64,000 nucleotides of DNA from Tetragonia tetragonoides (taxonomy: Eukaryota > Streptophyta > Magnoliopsida > Caryophyllales > Aizoaceae): the NCBI GenBank assembly GCA_038025085.1, contig CM076146.1, positions 14,873,001 to 14,937,000 on the forward strand. The letters run 5' to 3'. The notes beneath the pieces are model-generated. The model saw only the letters and a program-made list of their open reading frames with translations. It had not been told where the DNA came from and did no database searches. Made by a program: the position numbers and the translations under genes. Shown one piece after another: positions 18,107-30,400 of this stretch (position 1 is the first letter of the stretch; each line of letters opens with the position of its first letter).

Positions 18107-19670
18107 TAGTACAAGAGTTACTTATATGAAATCAAGGATCGGGAAAGAAAATGGATTGTATATCTAATAGTACGTCATACATTAACTAGTAATACGTCAT
18201 ATATTACAATAGTCACTTATATGAAATAAAGGGTCACTATGCAGTGAATTATGGTCACTTCTAAGTTATTTGGAGAAAAAAAAACGACGGATAATATATA
18301 TCTAATAGTACGTCATACATTAACAAGTAAAACGCATATAGTACAAGGGTTACTTATATGAAATTAAGGGTAATTATGGAGTGAATTAGGGTCACTTCTA
18401 ATTTATCTGGAAAAAAAAAAAAACAAACGAATCATATATCTAATAGTGCGTATACATTAACTAGTAATACGTCATATATTACAAGAGTAACTTATATTAA
18501 ATAAAGGGTCATTATGCAGTGAATTAGGGTCACTTCTAAGTTATTTGGAAGAAAAAAAAACGAACGGATGATATACCTAATAGTACATTATACATTAACA
18601 AGTAAAACGCATATAGTACAAGAGTTACTTATATGAAATCAATGGTAATTATGCAGTGAATTAGGGTCACTTCTAAGTTATTTGGAAGAAAAAAAAATAA
18701 ACGGATCATATATCTAATAGTACATATACATTAACTAGTAATACGTCATATATTACAAGAGTCACTTATATGAAATAAAGGGTCACTATGCAGTGAATAA
18801 GGGTCACTTCAAAGTTATTTGGGAAAAAAAAAATCAAACAGATGATATACCTAATAGTACGTCATACATTAACAAGTAAAACGCATATGGTACAAGAGTT
18901 AATCAAGGGTAATTATGCAATGAATTAGGGTCACTTCTAAGTTATTTGGAAGAAAAAAAAACAAACGGATCATATATCTAATAGTACGTATACATTAACT
19001 AGTAATACGTCATATATTACAAGTGTCACTTATATGAAATAAAGGGTCACTATGCAGTGAATTAGGGTCACTTCAAAGTTATTTGGGAAAAAAAAAATCA
19101 AACAGATGATATACCTAATAGTACGTCATACATTAACAAGTAAAACGCATATAGTACAAGAGTTACTTATATTGAATCAAGGGTCATTATGTAGTGAATT
19201 AGGGTTACTTTTAAGTTATTTGCAAAAAGAATAACAAACTGATCGTATATCTAATAGTACGTACGTCATACATTAACTAGTAATACGTCATATATTATAA
19301 GAGTCACTTATATGAAATAAAGGTGCAGTGAATTGGGTCACTTCTAACTTCTAAGTTATTTGGAAAGAGAAAAAAAAAATAACGAACGGATGATATACCA
19401 AATAGTACCTCATACATTAACAAGTAAAACGCATATAGTACAAGAGTTACTTATATGAAATCAAGGGTCATTATGCAGTGAATTAGGGTCACTTCTAAGT
19501 TATTTGCACAAAAAAAAAAAAAAAAAAAAAAAGGGATTGTATATTTAATAGTACGTCATATATTAACTAGTAATACGTCATATATTACAAGAATCACTTA
19601 TATGAATTAAATGGTCACTATGCAGTGAATTAGGGCTACTTCGAAGTTATTTGGAAAAAGAAAACAACTA
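18107..19670. repeat. Tandem array of ~137-bp monomers in strict A/B alternation (dimer ~275 bp)
   Basis: Monomers start at TAGTACGTCATACATTAAC near 18168, 18307, 18443, 18579, 18718, 18855, 18981, 19118, 19255, 19400 and 19549, with a partial copy at 18107. A monomers read ACTAGTAATACGTCATATATTAC and then AAATAAAGGGTCAC; B monomers read ACAAGTAAAACGCATATAGTAC and then AAATCAAGGGTAAT. The order is A-B-A-B throughout. Each monomer ends in an A-rich run after AAGTTATTTGG. No coding potential. Confidence 0.93.
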
Positions 19671-20640
19671 TAATCGCTCATGTATCTATTATCATGTGAC
19701 ATTAAGGCAACTACAGTTAACTAGAATAACTATTCGTATCAACATTGGTGTTTCATTCACTGAGCTCAAATACATACGAATTTTTTTTATAAAATAAAAA
19801 AATAATCAAATTTTTATCTATGTTGTAATAAAACTTTCTTGGTCATATAATATGTTTCTGTGGTGAGATATGCTCATTGGGTGACAATGGTTTGGGTATC
19901 TACAAAACAACTAGGACTACTTATCTATCTATTATCAAGTGACATTAAGGCAACTACAGTTAACTTGAATAATTATTCGTATCAACATTAGTGTTTCATT
20001 CACTGTGGGCTCAAAGATACGCGAAAAGATTATATAAATAAAAATATTTAACTTTTTTTTATCTATGTGGTAATACAGCTATCTTGGTCATTTAATATGT
20101 TTCTGTGGTGAGATATGTTGAGCTGAGAATGGTTTTGGTATATGCAAAAAAACTATAACTGCTTATGTATCTATTATCATGTGACATTAAGGCAACTACA
20201 ATTAACTAGAATAACTATTCAAATCAACATTGGTGTTTCATTCACTGTAAGCTCAAAGATAGCCGAAATTTTTTTTATGAAATAAAAAAATAATCAAGTT
20301 TTTATCTATGTTGTAATATAACTTTTTGGTCAAATAATATATTTTTGTGGTGAAATATGTTCTTTAGGTGGCAATGGTTTGAGTATCTATAAAACAACTA
20401 GTATTGCTTATGTATCTATTATCAAGTGAGATTGAGGCAACTACAACTAACTTGAATAACTATTCGTATCAACATTAGTGTTTCATTCACTGTGAGCTCA
20501 AAGATACGCGAAAAGATTATATAAATAAAAAAAAATATCAAAATTTTTATCTATGTGGTAATACAACTATCTTGGCCATCTAATATCTATCTGTAGTAAG
20601 ATATGTTGTTGGGTTGACAATGATTTTATCCAGCAAGCTA
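19671..20640. repeat. Tandem array of four ~240-bp monomers, alternating two types
   Basis: Monomers begin near 19671, 19907, 20150 and 20394 at CTATTATCA[TA]GTGACATTAAGGCAACTAC. Copies 1 and 3 share CATGTGAC, ACATTGGTGTTTC and GAATTTTTTTTAT; copies 2 and 4 share CAAGTGA, ACATTAGTGTTTC and ACGCGAAAAGATTATATAAA. They thus form two tandem dimers. The opening block is close to GTATCTATTATCATGTGACATGAAGG in the ~590-bp array. Confidence 0.9.
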
Positions 20641-21009
20641 AGTTATCCTTTACTCTTCAAATTAAACAACTATTTTTTTAAACAATTAATTAGTATTAAC
20701 TATCAAATTTGTATCCTCCCTCTAAAAATAAGCAACGTAAAAACTAAAAATAGATACAAGCAACGAATCAAGTTTCTATGAGGTAGTACTACTTTATCGA
20801 AAACATAAGGCGCGTAGAATATGTATTTGGTGGGCCCAATTTCAATGAATCTATGCTTTCGTGCAACATGTGCGTGTGGGGGGGAGTAGTGAAGTAACAT
20901 TGTGTCAGTAGAATTTATCATAGAGGCCCCACTAGTAGTAGTAGAGTATTTGCTTTTGAATTAAATAGTGACCCTTTAACCCACTAACTGCTCAGCAGGT
21001 TAAACTTCG
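20641..21009. other. Non-coding spacer, MITE-like in places
   Basis: No gene seen. The stretch from 20710 (CCTCCCTCTAAAAATAAGCA) resembles the start of some plant MITEs, but I could not find a matching inverted end. The open frame at 20703-20921 on the minus strand has no recognisable content. Confidence 0.4.
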
Positions 21010-21880
21010 AATAATAATAAAAACAAAAAATGCTAAAGGCACGGTGCCGGCAGGTAGAATAGAAGCGCCCTCATACACCCAGTTAAGCCGAAGCTCAAAC
21101 ACCTATGAAAGCCGAAGCTTGTACACCTCAAACAATTAAACCAAACATACTCGATCAACACCATACGAATATTGAAACCATAAGGACACAACAAAAAGAA
21201 CGCCTAGAACCCATAAAAAGTACATCAACCCACAAAACAACAAGTATAAAATGATAAGTCAACCACTTAAAACGCCTACTCAAACGAGATACTTCTTTGA
21301 CCAATATGTGATGTTTAGCCCTTCGATGCTCTCCGAAAAACACCTTCTTTGCATAAACTTTCAACAATGCGAATAACTTTTTTGTCGATATCAATTTTCC
21401 CTTCCTCTTGTAATTCGTACAAGTTCTTGAAAAATACCTCATCAGAAGAATTCTTAACAAGTGTCAAAGTATCCCTTAACCAACTCTCATCAACGTCAAA
21501 ATCAAAATCGTTCCAGGAATGGAGAAATTATTATCGAGCAAGGCCAAACGAATTTCGTTTGACTCATTGATACTGCTTGCATTTGGAAACTCAAACTTCC
21601 ACCAAAAATTCAGTTTTTCAATGAGAGACTGCCCCATATGATGTTGGTGAAAATATTAGACAGGAACATAGTAACAGAGAACAAAATTGATTTAAGCCAA
21701 GGAGTAAGAGGTGGAACAGAATCATTAAAAATTGTTCTATTTCTCCTTTCCAAATTTCCCAGACGACAAAAGCACCATTGCCCACTACCCAGGTCAGACT
21801 ATCATCAAGATCTCAACCCTAATTAATTGGGAAACTAAATTTAAATCTAACTAAAACTCTAGTTATCTATTTTGAAAATT
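21010..21880 (-). mobile_element. LINE 3'-terminal fragment
   Basis: On the minus strand, after correcting for frameshifts, the region near 21790 to 21690 reads VWEIWK-RNRTIFNDSVPPL, the pattern that closes ORF2 of plant L1 elements. The 3' end near 21010 is TTTTTGTTTTTATTATTATT, a LINE-like tail. Between them (about 21330-21560, minus) is an open stretch reading DESWLRDTLTLVKNSSDEVF and ELQEEGKIDIDKKVIRIVES, which I cannot assign. It continues in a hydrophobic frame to 21155 after a one-base shift. Confidence 0.5.
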
Positions 21881-22042
21881 AATATTCCTAAAAACATAAA
21901 AATAGAATTCTAATAAAATAGGAAGCTGGATAATCAGCGCCCTCATGCTCATGCATCATTTATATTGTATCAGGTGCTACGTTGACGAAGCCAATACTTG
22001 CGTGGGTTGTTCAATTAGTCTGATATGTTCGCTGTTGAACAC

Positions 22043-22071
22043 GAAAAAAAAAAAAAAAAAAAAAAAAAAAG
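22043..22071 (+). repeat. Poly(A) run, possible retroposon tail
   Basis: About 26 A residues follow AACACG. It could be the tail of a short plus-strand retroposed sequence (roughly 21920-22042), but no source was recognised. Confidence 0.5.
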
Positions 22072-24036
22072 GAGCTGCTTCTATAAATCACTGTTTTAGT
22101 AAGTCACAGATCTCCCTTCAAAAACAATGATTCAGGAATTGGACTTCCTGCCTTTGGTCATTCTTCTTCCGTCTTTCTGCCCCTTATTTCTATGATACCA
22201 ACCCTTAAACCCTTCTAGCATCAATTCTGATAATTTGCAGATTACTCTGTAGCATTCCTGTCACCCAGTTGAAATGCTGCACCAATTATGTCGATTCAAC
22301 CGTACTCCTAATGGGCACCATCTAGAGGCTATATGCAGTTGGCTTCTGTTCTTCACATTATTATCTGAAGCTGGAAGTCTGTTCAACTGATTCTGGAGCG
22401 ACTGCTGCGAGACTAGAGCAAAAAGCAAGAGAATTGGAAGTTACAGAGAAGCATGAATGTTATAACCTCTCTATTTCAGCTTTCGTAGTATTGGCAGCGA
22501 CATACTGAGGTCTCCAACTTCTACACCTGGATGGCAAAACCACTGTCACACATCACAAAGAAATTCTTATACATTGTTGCTGGGTTTCAAATCTTGTGGT
22601 GCTTTTGAAAATACTGGACTACAAGCTCACTTAGACGCAACTAATATGGCACCATAAGGGCTCAAATGATGTTCTCAGTTCTCAATTGTTGTTCATAAAC
22701 ACAATCAAATTGTCAATAGTTCTGCTTGCAAATGGAGTATAAGATATACAAAAGAAGACAGCACAAGAAGACAGCCCAGGGTGCAGGACGGGGGAGTCAG
22801 TAACAACCTGTGCTACACAACTGCATCGCAAGAATATTGGCTACAGGTTAATTGGAGCAAAATCCCAAAATTAAATAAAAACAATCTACATTTCTAACCA
22901 ACACCAAAAAGAGAGATGAAAGTGGCATGAAACAATGACAGTGGAGCACACCATGGCACAAAGATCTGGCCGGAGGAGAAAAGATCTGGCATGAAACAAT
23001 CTTGTTTCTTTTCTTTTTTCTTTTTTTGTTGGATTTCTCTACTTGTTTCAAACCCCTTTGAAGATTGATTTTATGAAGAGCAAGCATGAAGCTAATTGGA
23101 GAAATTTTGTTCTACTGAGCACTGAGCACTTATGAATGGAGATTACAGATAATGCAGAATGCTAACAGACAGAGGGAAAACAAGGAAGAAAGAATGACAA
23201 CAGCATATACTAAAGATGATGAGAAATTCAGGAACATTGTTGTTACTTGACAGTCTCCAAAACCGTCAAGACCTCTTTTTTTATTTTCCATGGGGGAGAA
23301 AGAGGGACTGGTTTTTGCATATCATTCACTTGTAAACCTCAATGAACGTAACAAAGACAAGGAGCAGGGGATCCAGATCAAAATTGCAGTTACAGGTCCA
23401 TAATAATTACCAAGCCAATTGATACAATGAGTTCTCAAGCCCCGATCTGCAGACTGTGAAAGCACGTTCCAAAATGTTTCTTACTGATCTCAAATGTTAC
23501 AATTGGCTTGAGATCTCATACAAAAAAAGAGTTTCAATAAATATGCGACGAAAACTGAAAGTTGTGAAGCATACCTTCCAAGTGGCTGCAAGATCTTCCA
23601 TTAAGATAGTTTCCGCATGGTGTTTTGATAAGATATAGCACATTTTGTAAAGCGGTTTATCTGAATGGATATGCTGCCCTGATATGAATCAGCTCCATTC
23701 ATCTCAGCACATAATCAGAAAAGCAGTAAATCATATAAACAGTAGCTTGTTTCATAACTAGACCGTTGTCATTAAGTGAGAAATGCCGACAGCAATAACA
23801 ATGTGAAAGAAATGTTCCAATAAAACATCAGTAAACAACAAAACATTTTATCTTCACTAATATCTGTAATGGCAGCAGATGTTGAAACAGCTCAGTTGCT
23901 TGAATTCAGAGAAAAGAAGAAATTGAGAAAACAAAGAGGTTACAAGGGCACTACCCATGCAGACACTTATTTTCATATGATATCCAACAAACCCATGAAG
24001 ATCAATTTTTGTGCCTAGTAAGAAAAGTTTTGCGTT
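22072..24036. other. Spacer downstream of the PPR gene
   Basis: About 2 kb with no supported coding region on either strand; the frames here are short and lack motifs. Part of it is presumably the 3' UTR and flank of the minus-strand PPR gene ending at 24037. No repeat-element ends were recognised. Confidence 0.6.
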
Positions 24037-26789
24037 TTACTTTGACAGGCTCTCTTTGGTTTCATTCCAGAGATCAGCATTCTTTGGGAATTTCTCCTTC
24101 ATTTGTGCAATAAGCTCCTTAGCCTCTTCCACCTTCGAAATGCTCACCAGACCTTCCACAAGAGACTTCATTGTAGTAAAATTTGGAAACCAATTATTCT
24201 CCATACTCTGCTAGAAATCTTCAATGCAGTCTCATAGTCACCACCTTTAGTTAAGAAGTAGATTAGCGTGAAGTAGCATTCAGAGTCTGGCTTACACCCG
24301 TGCTTGTCCAAACTCTTGAACAACATCTTCGCATCCTCCAACTTCCCTTCCTTACAGAGTCCATGGATCAAATGACAATATGTATTCGAATTTGGCTTCA
24401 TCTCTCTCTCAAGCATTCCATCCAACAAAGCCTTAGCCTCAAATGACCTTCCCAACGTACACAAGCTTTGAATCCTGATATTATAAGTGCTAAGCCCTGG
24501 TTTCATCCGATGTTCTTCCATCAACTTCAGCACCTTCCCCACATCCTCAAACTTTTCCTCTTTATAAAACCCAGCAATCAAATTCCCAAATGTTGTCGCA
24601 TTCGGCTTGCAGCTCTTTCTACCCATCTCAGCTACAATCGAATACCCCGAACTTGACTCACCCGCCTCAGAAAAAGCCTTAATCACAGTACTATAAGTCT
24701 CAATATTAGGCTCAATGTTGTACATTTTGGGGAAATCCGTAAATATCCTCTTAACCTCATCACACTTTTTAGCTAAAAGACAAGCAAACAACAGAGCATT
24801 GAGAGATTTCACAGTCCTAATAATACCCAGTTGCTCCATTTGCTCAAAAGTAGCAATAGCATTGTGTATCATATCTGCAAAAAGTATTGTGCATCAATAT
24901 ATCAACCTCAATATTGTACACAGCAGAAAATTGACTTTAAGAAAATCTTGACGTAGCCATTTCCCCTAAGCTAAAATGCAAGCAAAATTAACTAAGGTTG
25001 GGAGCCTCATCTATATGGAAACAACTTAATCTGCACGACAACCTAATATAGAGTTATAGACTGTCTGGACATCTAAATAGAAAACCAAGTTTTGCACCAT
25101 CATTTTCATTATTATACTACCTTATTCTAAGAAGCTTTAACCAAACACAAAATTAACCTAAACCCACACTTTCCTCAACCTAGTGAACAACAAATCATTG
25201 GAAGATTTCATTACACAGTCCTAAGAAAAATCCAGCTGAAGCATCTGCCCTTTATTTCATTAACTCAAATACATGCAAATCAACAAGTAGAGGTCGGTAT
25301 ATTATAACCAATCCACATGTCCTATTACATTGAAACAGAAAAATAAATGAGTCAACACATCTCAATTGAAATAGGGTTCAAGTTCTCGTCATTTCTATTG
25401 TGCAAACACAATCCTAACCTGCATTTAACTTGCAGATTCACACAATATCACAGAACAAACCCAACATGCAGTTTTTGACACTCCCACACAAACAATAAAA
25501 CCATGAAAGAACTATCATAAAAATTGCTTCATACTTCAAGCAACAAATCTAGTCGCCCATCTGCCATAAGAGCTGGAAAAAGACATCTCAATCGAAATTG
25601 AGTTATTGTATAATCATCATTATTACTGCCACATATGACTTTCTGATTCACACAATTCTACAGAACACACCCGACCCATAATTGTTGTCACTTCTACACA
25701 AATAACAAAAAGAACTATATACACTCATTTCACAGCTCAAGCAATGAATCAATTGACCCATCTCCTTCAAAAGCGGGAAAAAAATCAACTTTACAAAGCT
25801 CACGAAACCCAACTCGGAAACTTTCTGATTAGCACAATTTTACAGAGCACACCCAACCCAACTCACAATTCTTGCCACTCCCACACAAACAACAAAACCA
25901 CTAAACAACTACATACACTCATTTCACAATTCAAGCTCAACTCAATTTGCCCATCTGCTTGAAAAGCTGGAAAAAGACATCTAAATCAATATAAGGCTCT
26001 TGTATAATTCTCATATTACTGCCCACATATGACTTTCAATTTCACACAATTTTAGAAAACACACCCAACCAGCATTGTTTCCACTTCTACACAAACAACA
26101 AAACCAATTAAGAACAACATACACCCGGTTCACATTTGAGCAGTTGCTTCAAAAGGGAAGAAAAGAACAATTTTTTTGAGGGGGTGGGGTGTTTCTTACC
26201 AACATGACTTTCTGATTAGAACAATTTTAAAGAACACACCAAACACAAGTCACAATTATTGCCACACCCACACAAACAGCAAAACCACTAAACAAACTAA
26301 AATACACTCATTTCACATTCAAGCAATAAATCAGTTTGCCCATCTACTTCAAAAGCATAAAAATCAGTTTTCCCATCTACTTCAAAAACGTAAAAATCAG
26401 TTCTTTTGTGTCATGGAGGTGAATCTCACCAGCTTGGCCGTACAGAACCATAGCATGTGAATAAAACGCTCATTTCTTAAATCAGGCCTCTTTTTGAGTT
26501 CCTCGATAAAAAGACGAATACCCTCAAAGTATTTGGATTCAGAAAGCTTAGAAATGGCAATGGAAAATGCGATGCGATCAAGATGTGATTCAGGGGTTAA
26601 AGAAGCTGCTCTACAAATGTCAAGAATACATTCTGGGTTCTTCTCTCTCTTGAGGAGAGAGAGAGCTGCCCTTGATTTCACTTTGCTTGTTAGAGCTGTT
26701 TTTGAATCTGGGTTTAAGATTGAAGTTGCTGATGAGAAGTTTCTTAGTTGAAGTATGTGTCTTGATTTAATTCTGGCGAATAACGCCAT
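24037..26789 (-). CDS. Mitochondrial-type PPR protein, PPR336 (At1g61870)-like; two 1-nt frameshifts
   Basis: Two exons: 26430-26789 (ATG at 26789) and 24037-24874, joined across a GTGAG...TTTTTGCAG intron (24875-26429). The splice gives ...[20 protein letters not shown], which matches the family. The start [20 protein letters not shown] is Arg/Ser-rich, like a mitochondrial presequence. P-class PPR repeats follow ([95 protein letters not shown]). Relatives of this type are mitoribosome-associated. Each exon has a one-base deletion: near 26462 (before HAMVLYGQ) and near 24211 (before MENNWFPNF), after which the expected C-terminus runs to TAA at 24037. As printed the gene is broken; either a recent pseudogene or assembly error. 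A copia LTR lies ~205 bp upstream. Confidence 0.85.
25434..26370. repeat. Intronic tandem repeat, five copies of ~180/210 bp, inside the PPR intron
   Basis: Copies begin at ATT[CA]ACACAATTTTACAGA-like sequence near 25434, 25648, 25830, 26036 and 26213, each with CCCACACAAACAACAAAACC and CATTTCACA..TTCAAGC. Spacings are 214, 182, 206 and 177. The longer copies 1 and 3 share GCTGGAAAAAGACATCT; the shorter copies 2 and 4 lack it. This again suggests a dimeric amplification unit. It fills roughly two thirds of the 1,555-nt intron. Confidence 0.8.
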
Positions 26790-26993
26790 TTTTGGTGAGC
26801 TTGATGATATGAGATTGAATGCAAATAGGGTGAGTGAAATTATGGAGAGATGGTTTGTGTGAAAATAGGGTTTTGAATGGAGTTTACGAACAACGGAACT
26901 AGAACTAGGAAGACGGAATGTGAGTTTTTTTTTTTTTTTTTTTTTCCAAAAATTAAGGAAAATTTGTCAAAAATCCCCTAATAAATTTAACTT

Positions 26994-27199
26994 TGTTAAA
27001 AGATAGCTCAGAAAATAGTAAGTGGAAGTGAAAAGTTGTTGTTTACTTATTATTGCTTTTCATTGGGTGCCTTTTCTCATTACAAGCTTGGCCTATTTAT
27101 AGGCAAGTAAGAATGAGGTTTTACTATACAAAATAGTAAAGATCTATTATTGGTCTCAAGTGAGTCATTCATCTATTCTGGCATGTGAGAATTACAACA
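26994..27199 (-). repeat. Copia-1 3' LTR
   Basis: The 206-bp LTR contains a TATA box in element orientation (TATAAATA; plus positions 27094-27101). It lies about 205 bp upstream of the PPR start codon and points the same way, so it could drive or disturb that gene. Confidence 0.93.
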
Positions 27200-27416
27200 C
27201 TCTCCCTTGAGTGGATCACTATTACTAATTACAGGGGTATTAGCTGCCTCGTTAAAAACCTTGTCAGGAAAAAATCCAATGGGATAAATACCTGAGCAAG
27301 GGAAAAAGAGTACAGCGTTTATTGTAATGTACTATACGCGCATTGCCTCGTTAAAAACCTTGTCAGGAAAAACCCAGTGGGATAGAAACCTGATCAAGGG
27401 AAAAAGAGTACAATGC

Positions 27417-30400
27417 TTATGATGCGTAAATGCTCCCCCTGAATTTAGGATAAATTACAACGACGACACATCCCGATCCAATGTACAAGTTCCTCAAACT
27501 TATTGGGTGGCAAAGTTTTTGTGAACAAATCGGCAAGATTTTCACATGACTTGATTTGCCAACGCTTATCGTTCCATTTGTCTCTAGATCATGGGTGGAG
27601 AAGAATTTTGGATCAATGTGTTTTGTTCTGTCTCCTTTAATGTAGCCATCCTTGATTTGAGTCACACATGCGCTATTGTCTTCGTAGATTATAGTTGGGA
27701 TGCCATTAATCGTTCTCAAACCGCTTTCCTTGAGTATGTGCTGGATCATAGATCTCAACCATACACATTCTCTTCCTGCTTCATAAAGAGCAATCAATTC
27801 AGCCTGATTTGATGAAGTGGATGTTAAGGTTTGTTTGGTCGATTTCAATGAGATTGCAATACCGCCATAAGTGAATATGTATCCTGTCTGAGATTTAGCT
27901 TTGTCGGGATCTGACAGGTATCCTGCATCTGCATATCTAATAAGTGTAGGATCAGCACCTTTGTGATAAAATAATCCCAAGTTTACCGTTCCATGAAGGT
28001 AACGAAGTAGGTGCTTAATCACATTCCAATGTCTCCTTGTTGATGCATTACTGTATCTTGCTAAGAGATTCACCGAGAATGCAATATCTGGCCTTGTATT
28101 GTTGGCTAGGTACATTAGAGCTCCGATTGCACTCAAATATCGCACGTCTGGTCTAAGAATATCTTCATTCTCCTCTTGTGGTCGAAATGTATCATCTTTA
28201 GGGTTCAGAGAACGTACGACCATTGGAGAACGTAGTGGATGTGCTTTGTCCATGTAGAACTTTTTCAATACCTTCTCGGTATAGTTTGATTGATGGACAA
28301 AAATTCCATCATTGAGATGTTCAATCTGCAAACCAAGGCAAAACCCCGTTCTTCCTAAATCCTTCATCGCGAACTCTTTCATCAGGTATTGGGCTGTTCT
28401 TTCAATTTCATCAGGAGTTCCAATGATATTCAAATCATCAACATATACTGCTATGATTGCTAGTCCGGATTTAGATCTTTTGATGAAAACACATGGGGAG
28501 ATTTGATCATTTTTGTAACTTCGCTTAGGAGATATTCACATAAATAGTTGTACCACATCCGCCCTGACTGCTTTAGGCCATATAAAGATTTACTCAATTT
28601 TATTGAGTACAAATCATGATTTCTTGAAATGTTGGCTTCATGCAGTTTAAATCCTTCTGGGACTTTCATGTAAATATCAGTATCAAGTGACCCATTCAAA
28701 TAAGCAGTCACAACATCCATTAGGCGCATTTGTAGTCCTTGACAAATTGCCAGACTGATTAGAAATCTCAACGTTGTTGCATCAACAACTGGAGAGTATG
28801 TTTCATCATAGTCAAGTCCTGGCTTTTGAGAAAAACCTTGAGCTACAATCCTTGCCTTGTATCTTCCAACTTCATTTTTCTTATTTCTTTTCCGTACGAA
28901 TACCCATTTGTATCCGACGGGCTTTACCCCCTTTGGGGTTTGGACTAACGGCCCAAAAACTTGTCTTTTTCAAATGAGTTTAATTCTGCCTGCATTGCTT
29001 CTTTCCATTTTGGCCAATCACTTTGTCGACGACATTCATAGACTTATTTTGGTTCAATGTCATCCTCATTGATGACTATCTCTGTGGCAACTGTGTATGC
29101 AAATACGTCGTCAATCTCAATATCTTTTCTATTTCATTTCTTTCCATTATAGGCATAGTTATTGAGATCTCAAAATTGTCTATATCTTCATGCTCACTTG
29201 AGGTTTCAAGTAAGATTTTATTTTCATTTTGATTGACGATAGTATTAGACAATCAAAATGAAAATGAAATCTTCATGCTTACATTGACTGTGCTCTGCAT
29301 ATGTTAATTTTATTCCTTAGAAGATTGAACATCTTTGATATTCACATTTTCCAACCTTTTTGATTTTCTTGGCTTCAAATCTTTTGAGCCAATTGGTCGA
29401 CCACGCTTTCGCTTAATAGTAGGATCCTTTCCTATAGGAATCTCAATCCTTGCAGGAGTATTCATGGCTGGAATATGTGACTTTGTCACTTTCTTTATAT
29501 CCGTAAATGCGTCAGGCAATTGATTTGCAACATTTTGCAAATGAATTATTTTCCAGAACTCAATGTTCACACACATTTGAACGTGGGTCAAGATAAGATA
29601 ATGTTGTTGCATTTCACGTTATTTCTGACGTACTTGGGTTCGCCTTATCTTTTCCTCTCCCTAAGGTTGGGAATACTGACTCGTCAAGATGACAGTCATC
29701 CAACCATGCTGTGAACAAATCACCAGTTATCTGTTCTAAATACTTAATAATTGAGGGGGTTTCAAAACCGATATATATTCTCAACCTTCTTTGCGGACCC
29801 ATCTTAGTACGGTTAGGTGGTTCTATTGGTACATAGATTGCACACCCAAATGCTTTTAGATGCGCAATACTTGGTTCTTTCCCAGTTACCAATTGCATAG
29901 GGGAGAATTCATGATACGCAGTTAGCCTTAATCGTACTAATTCTGCTGCATGCAATATAGCATGTCCCCAAATAGATGTTGGTAACTTTGATTTCATTAA
30001 CAATGGCCTAGCGATTAATTGTAACAACTTTATTAAAGATTCAGCAAGCCCATTTTGGGTATGAACATGAGCAACTGGATGTTCCACCTCAATTCCAATA
30101 GACATAAAATAGTCATTGAATGTTTGGGATGTAAATTCTTCTGCATTATCCAGTCTGATCTTCTTTATCGAATGATCTAGAAATTGAGTTTTCAATCGAA
30201 TTATTTATGCCAACATTTGGCCAATGCGACATTTCTTGTCGATAATAAACTCACATGCGACCATCGAGTTGATGCATCTATTAATACCATGAAATATCGG
30301 AATGGTCCGCATGGCGGGTGAATTGGCCCGCAAATATCACCTTGATTCTTTCCAAGAATGCAGGAGACTCACTTACAAGCTTACTTTTGGAAGGTCTCGT

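Noticed and set aside
27591..27812. Plus-strand frames inside copia-1 and copia-2
   Set aside because: They are the reverse of conserved pol coding sequence (RNase H and RT) and have no independent motif.
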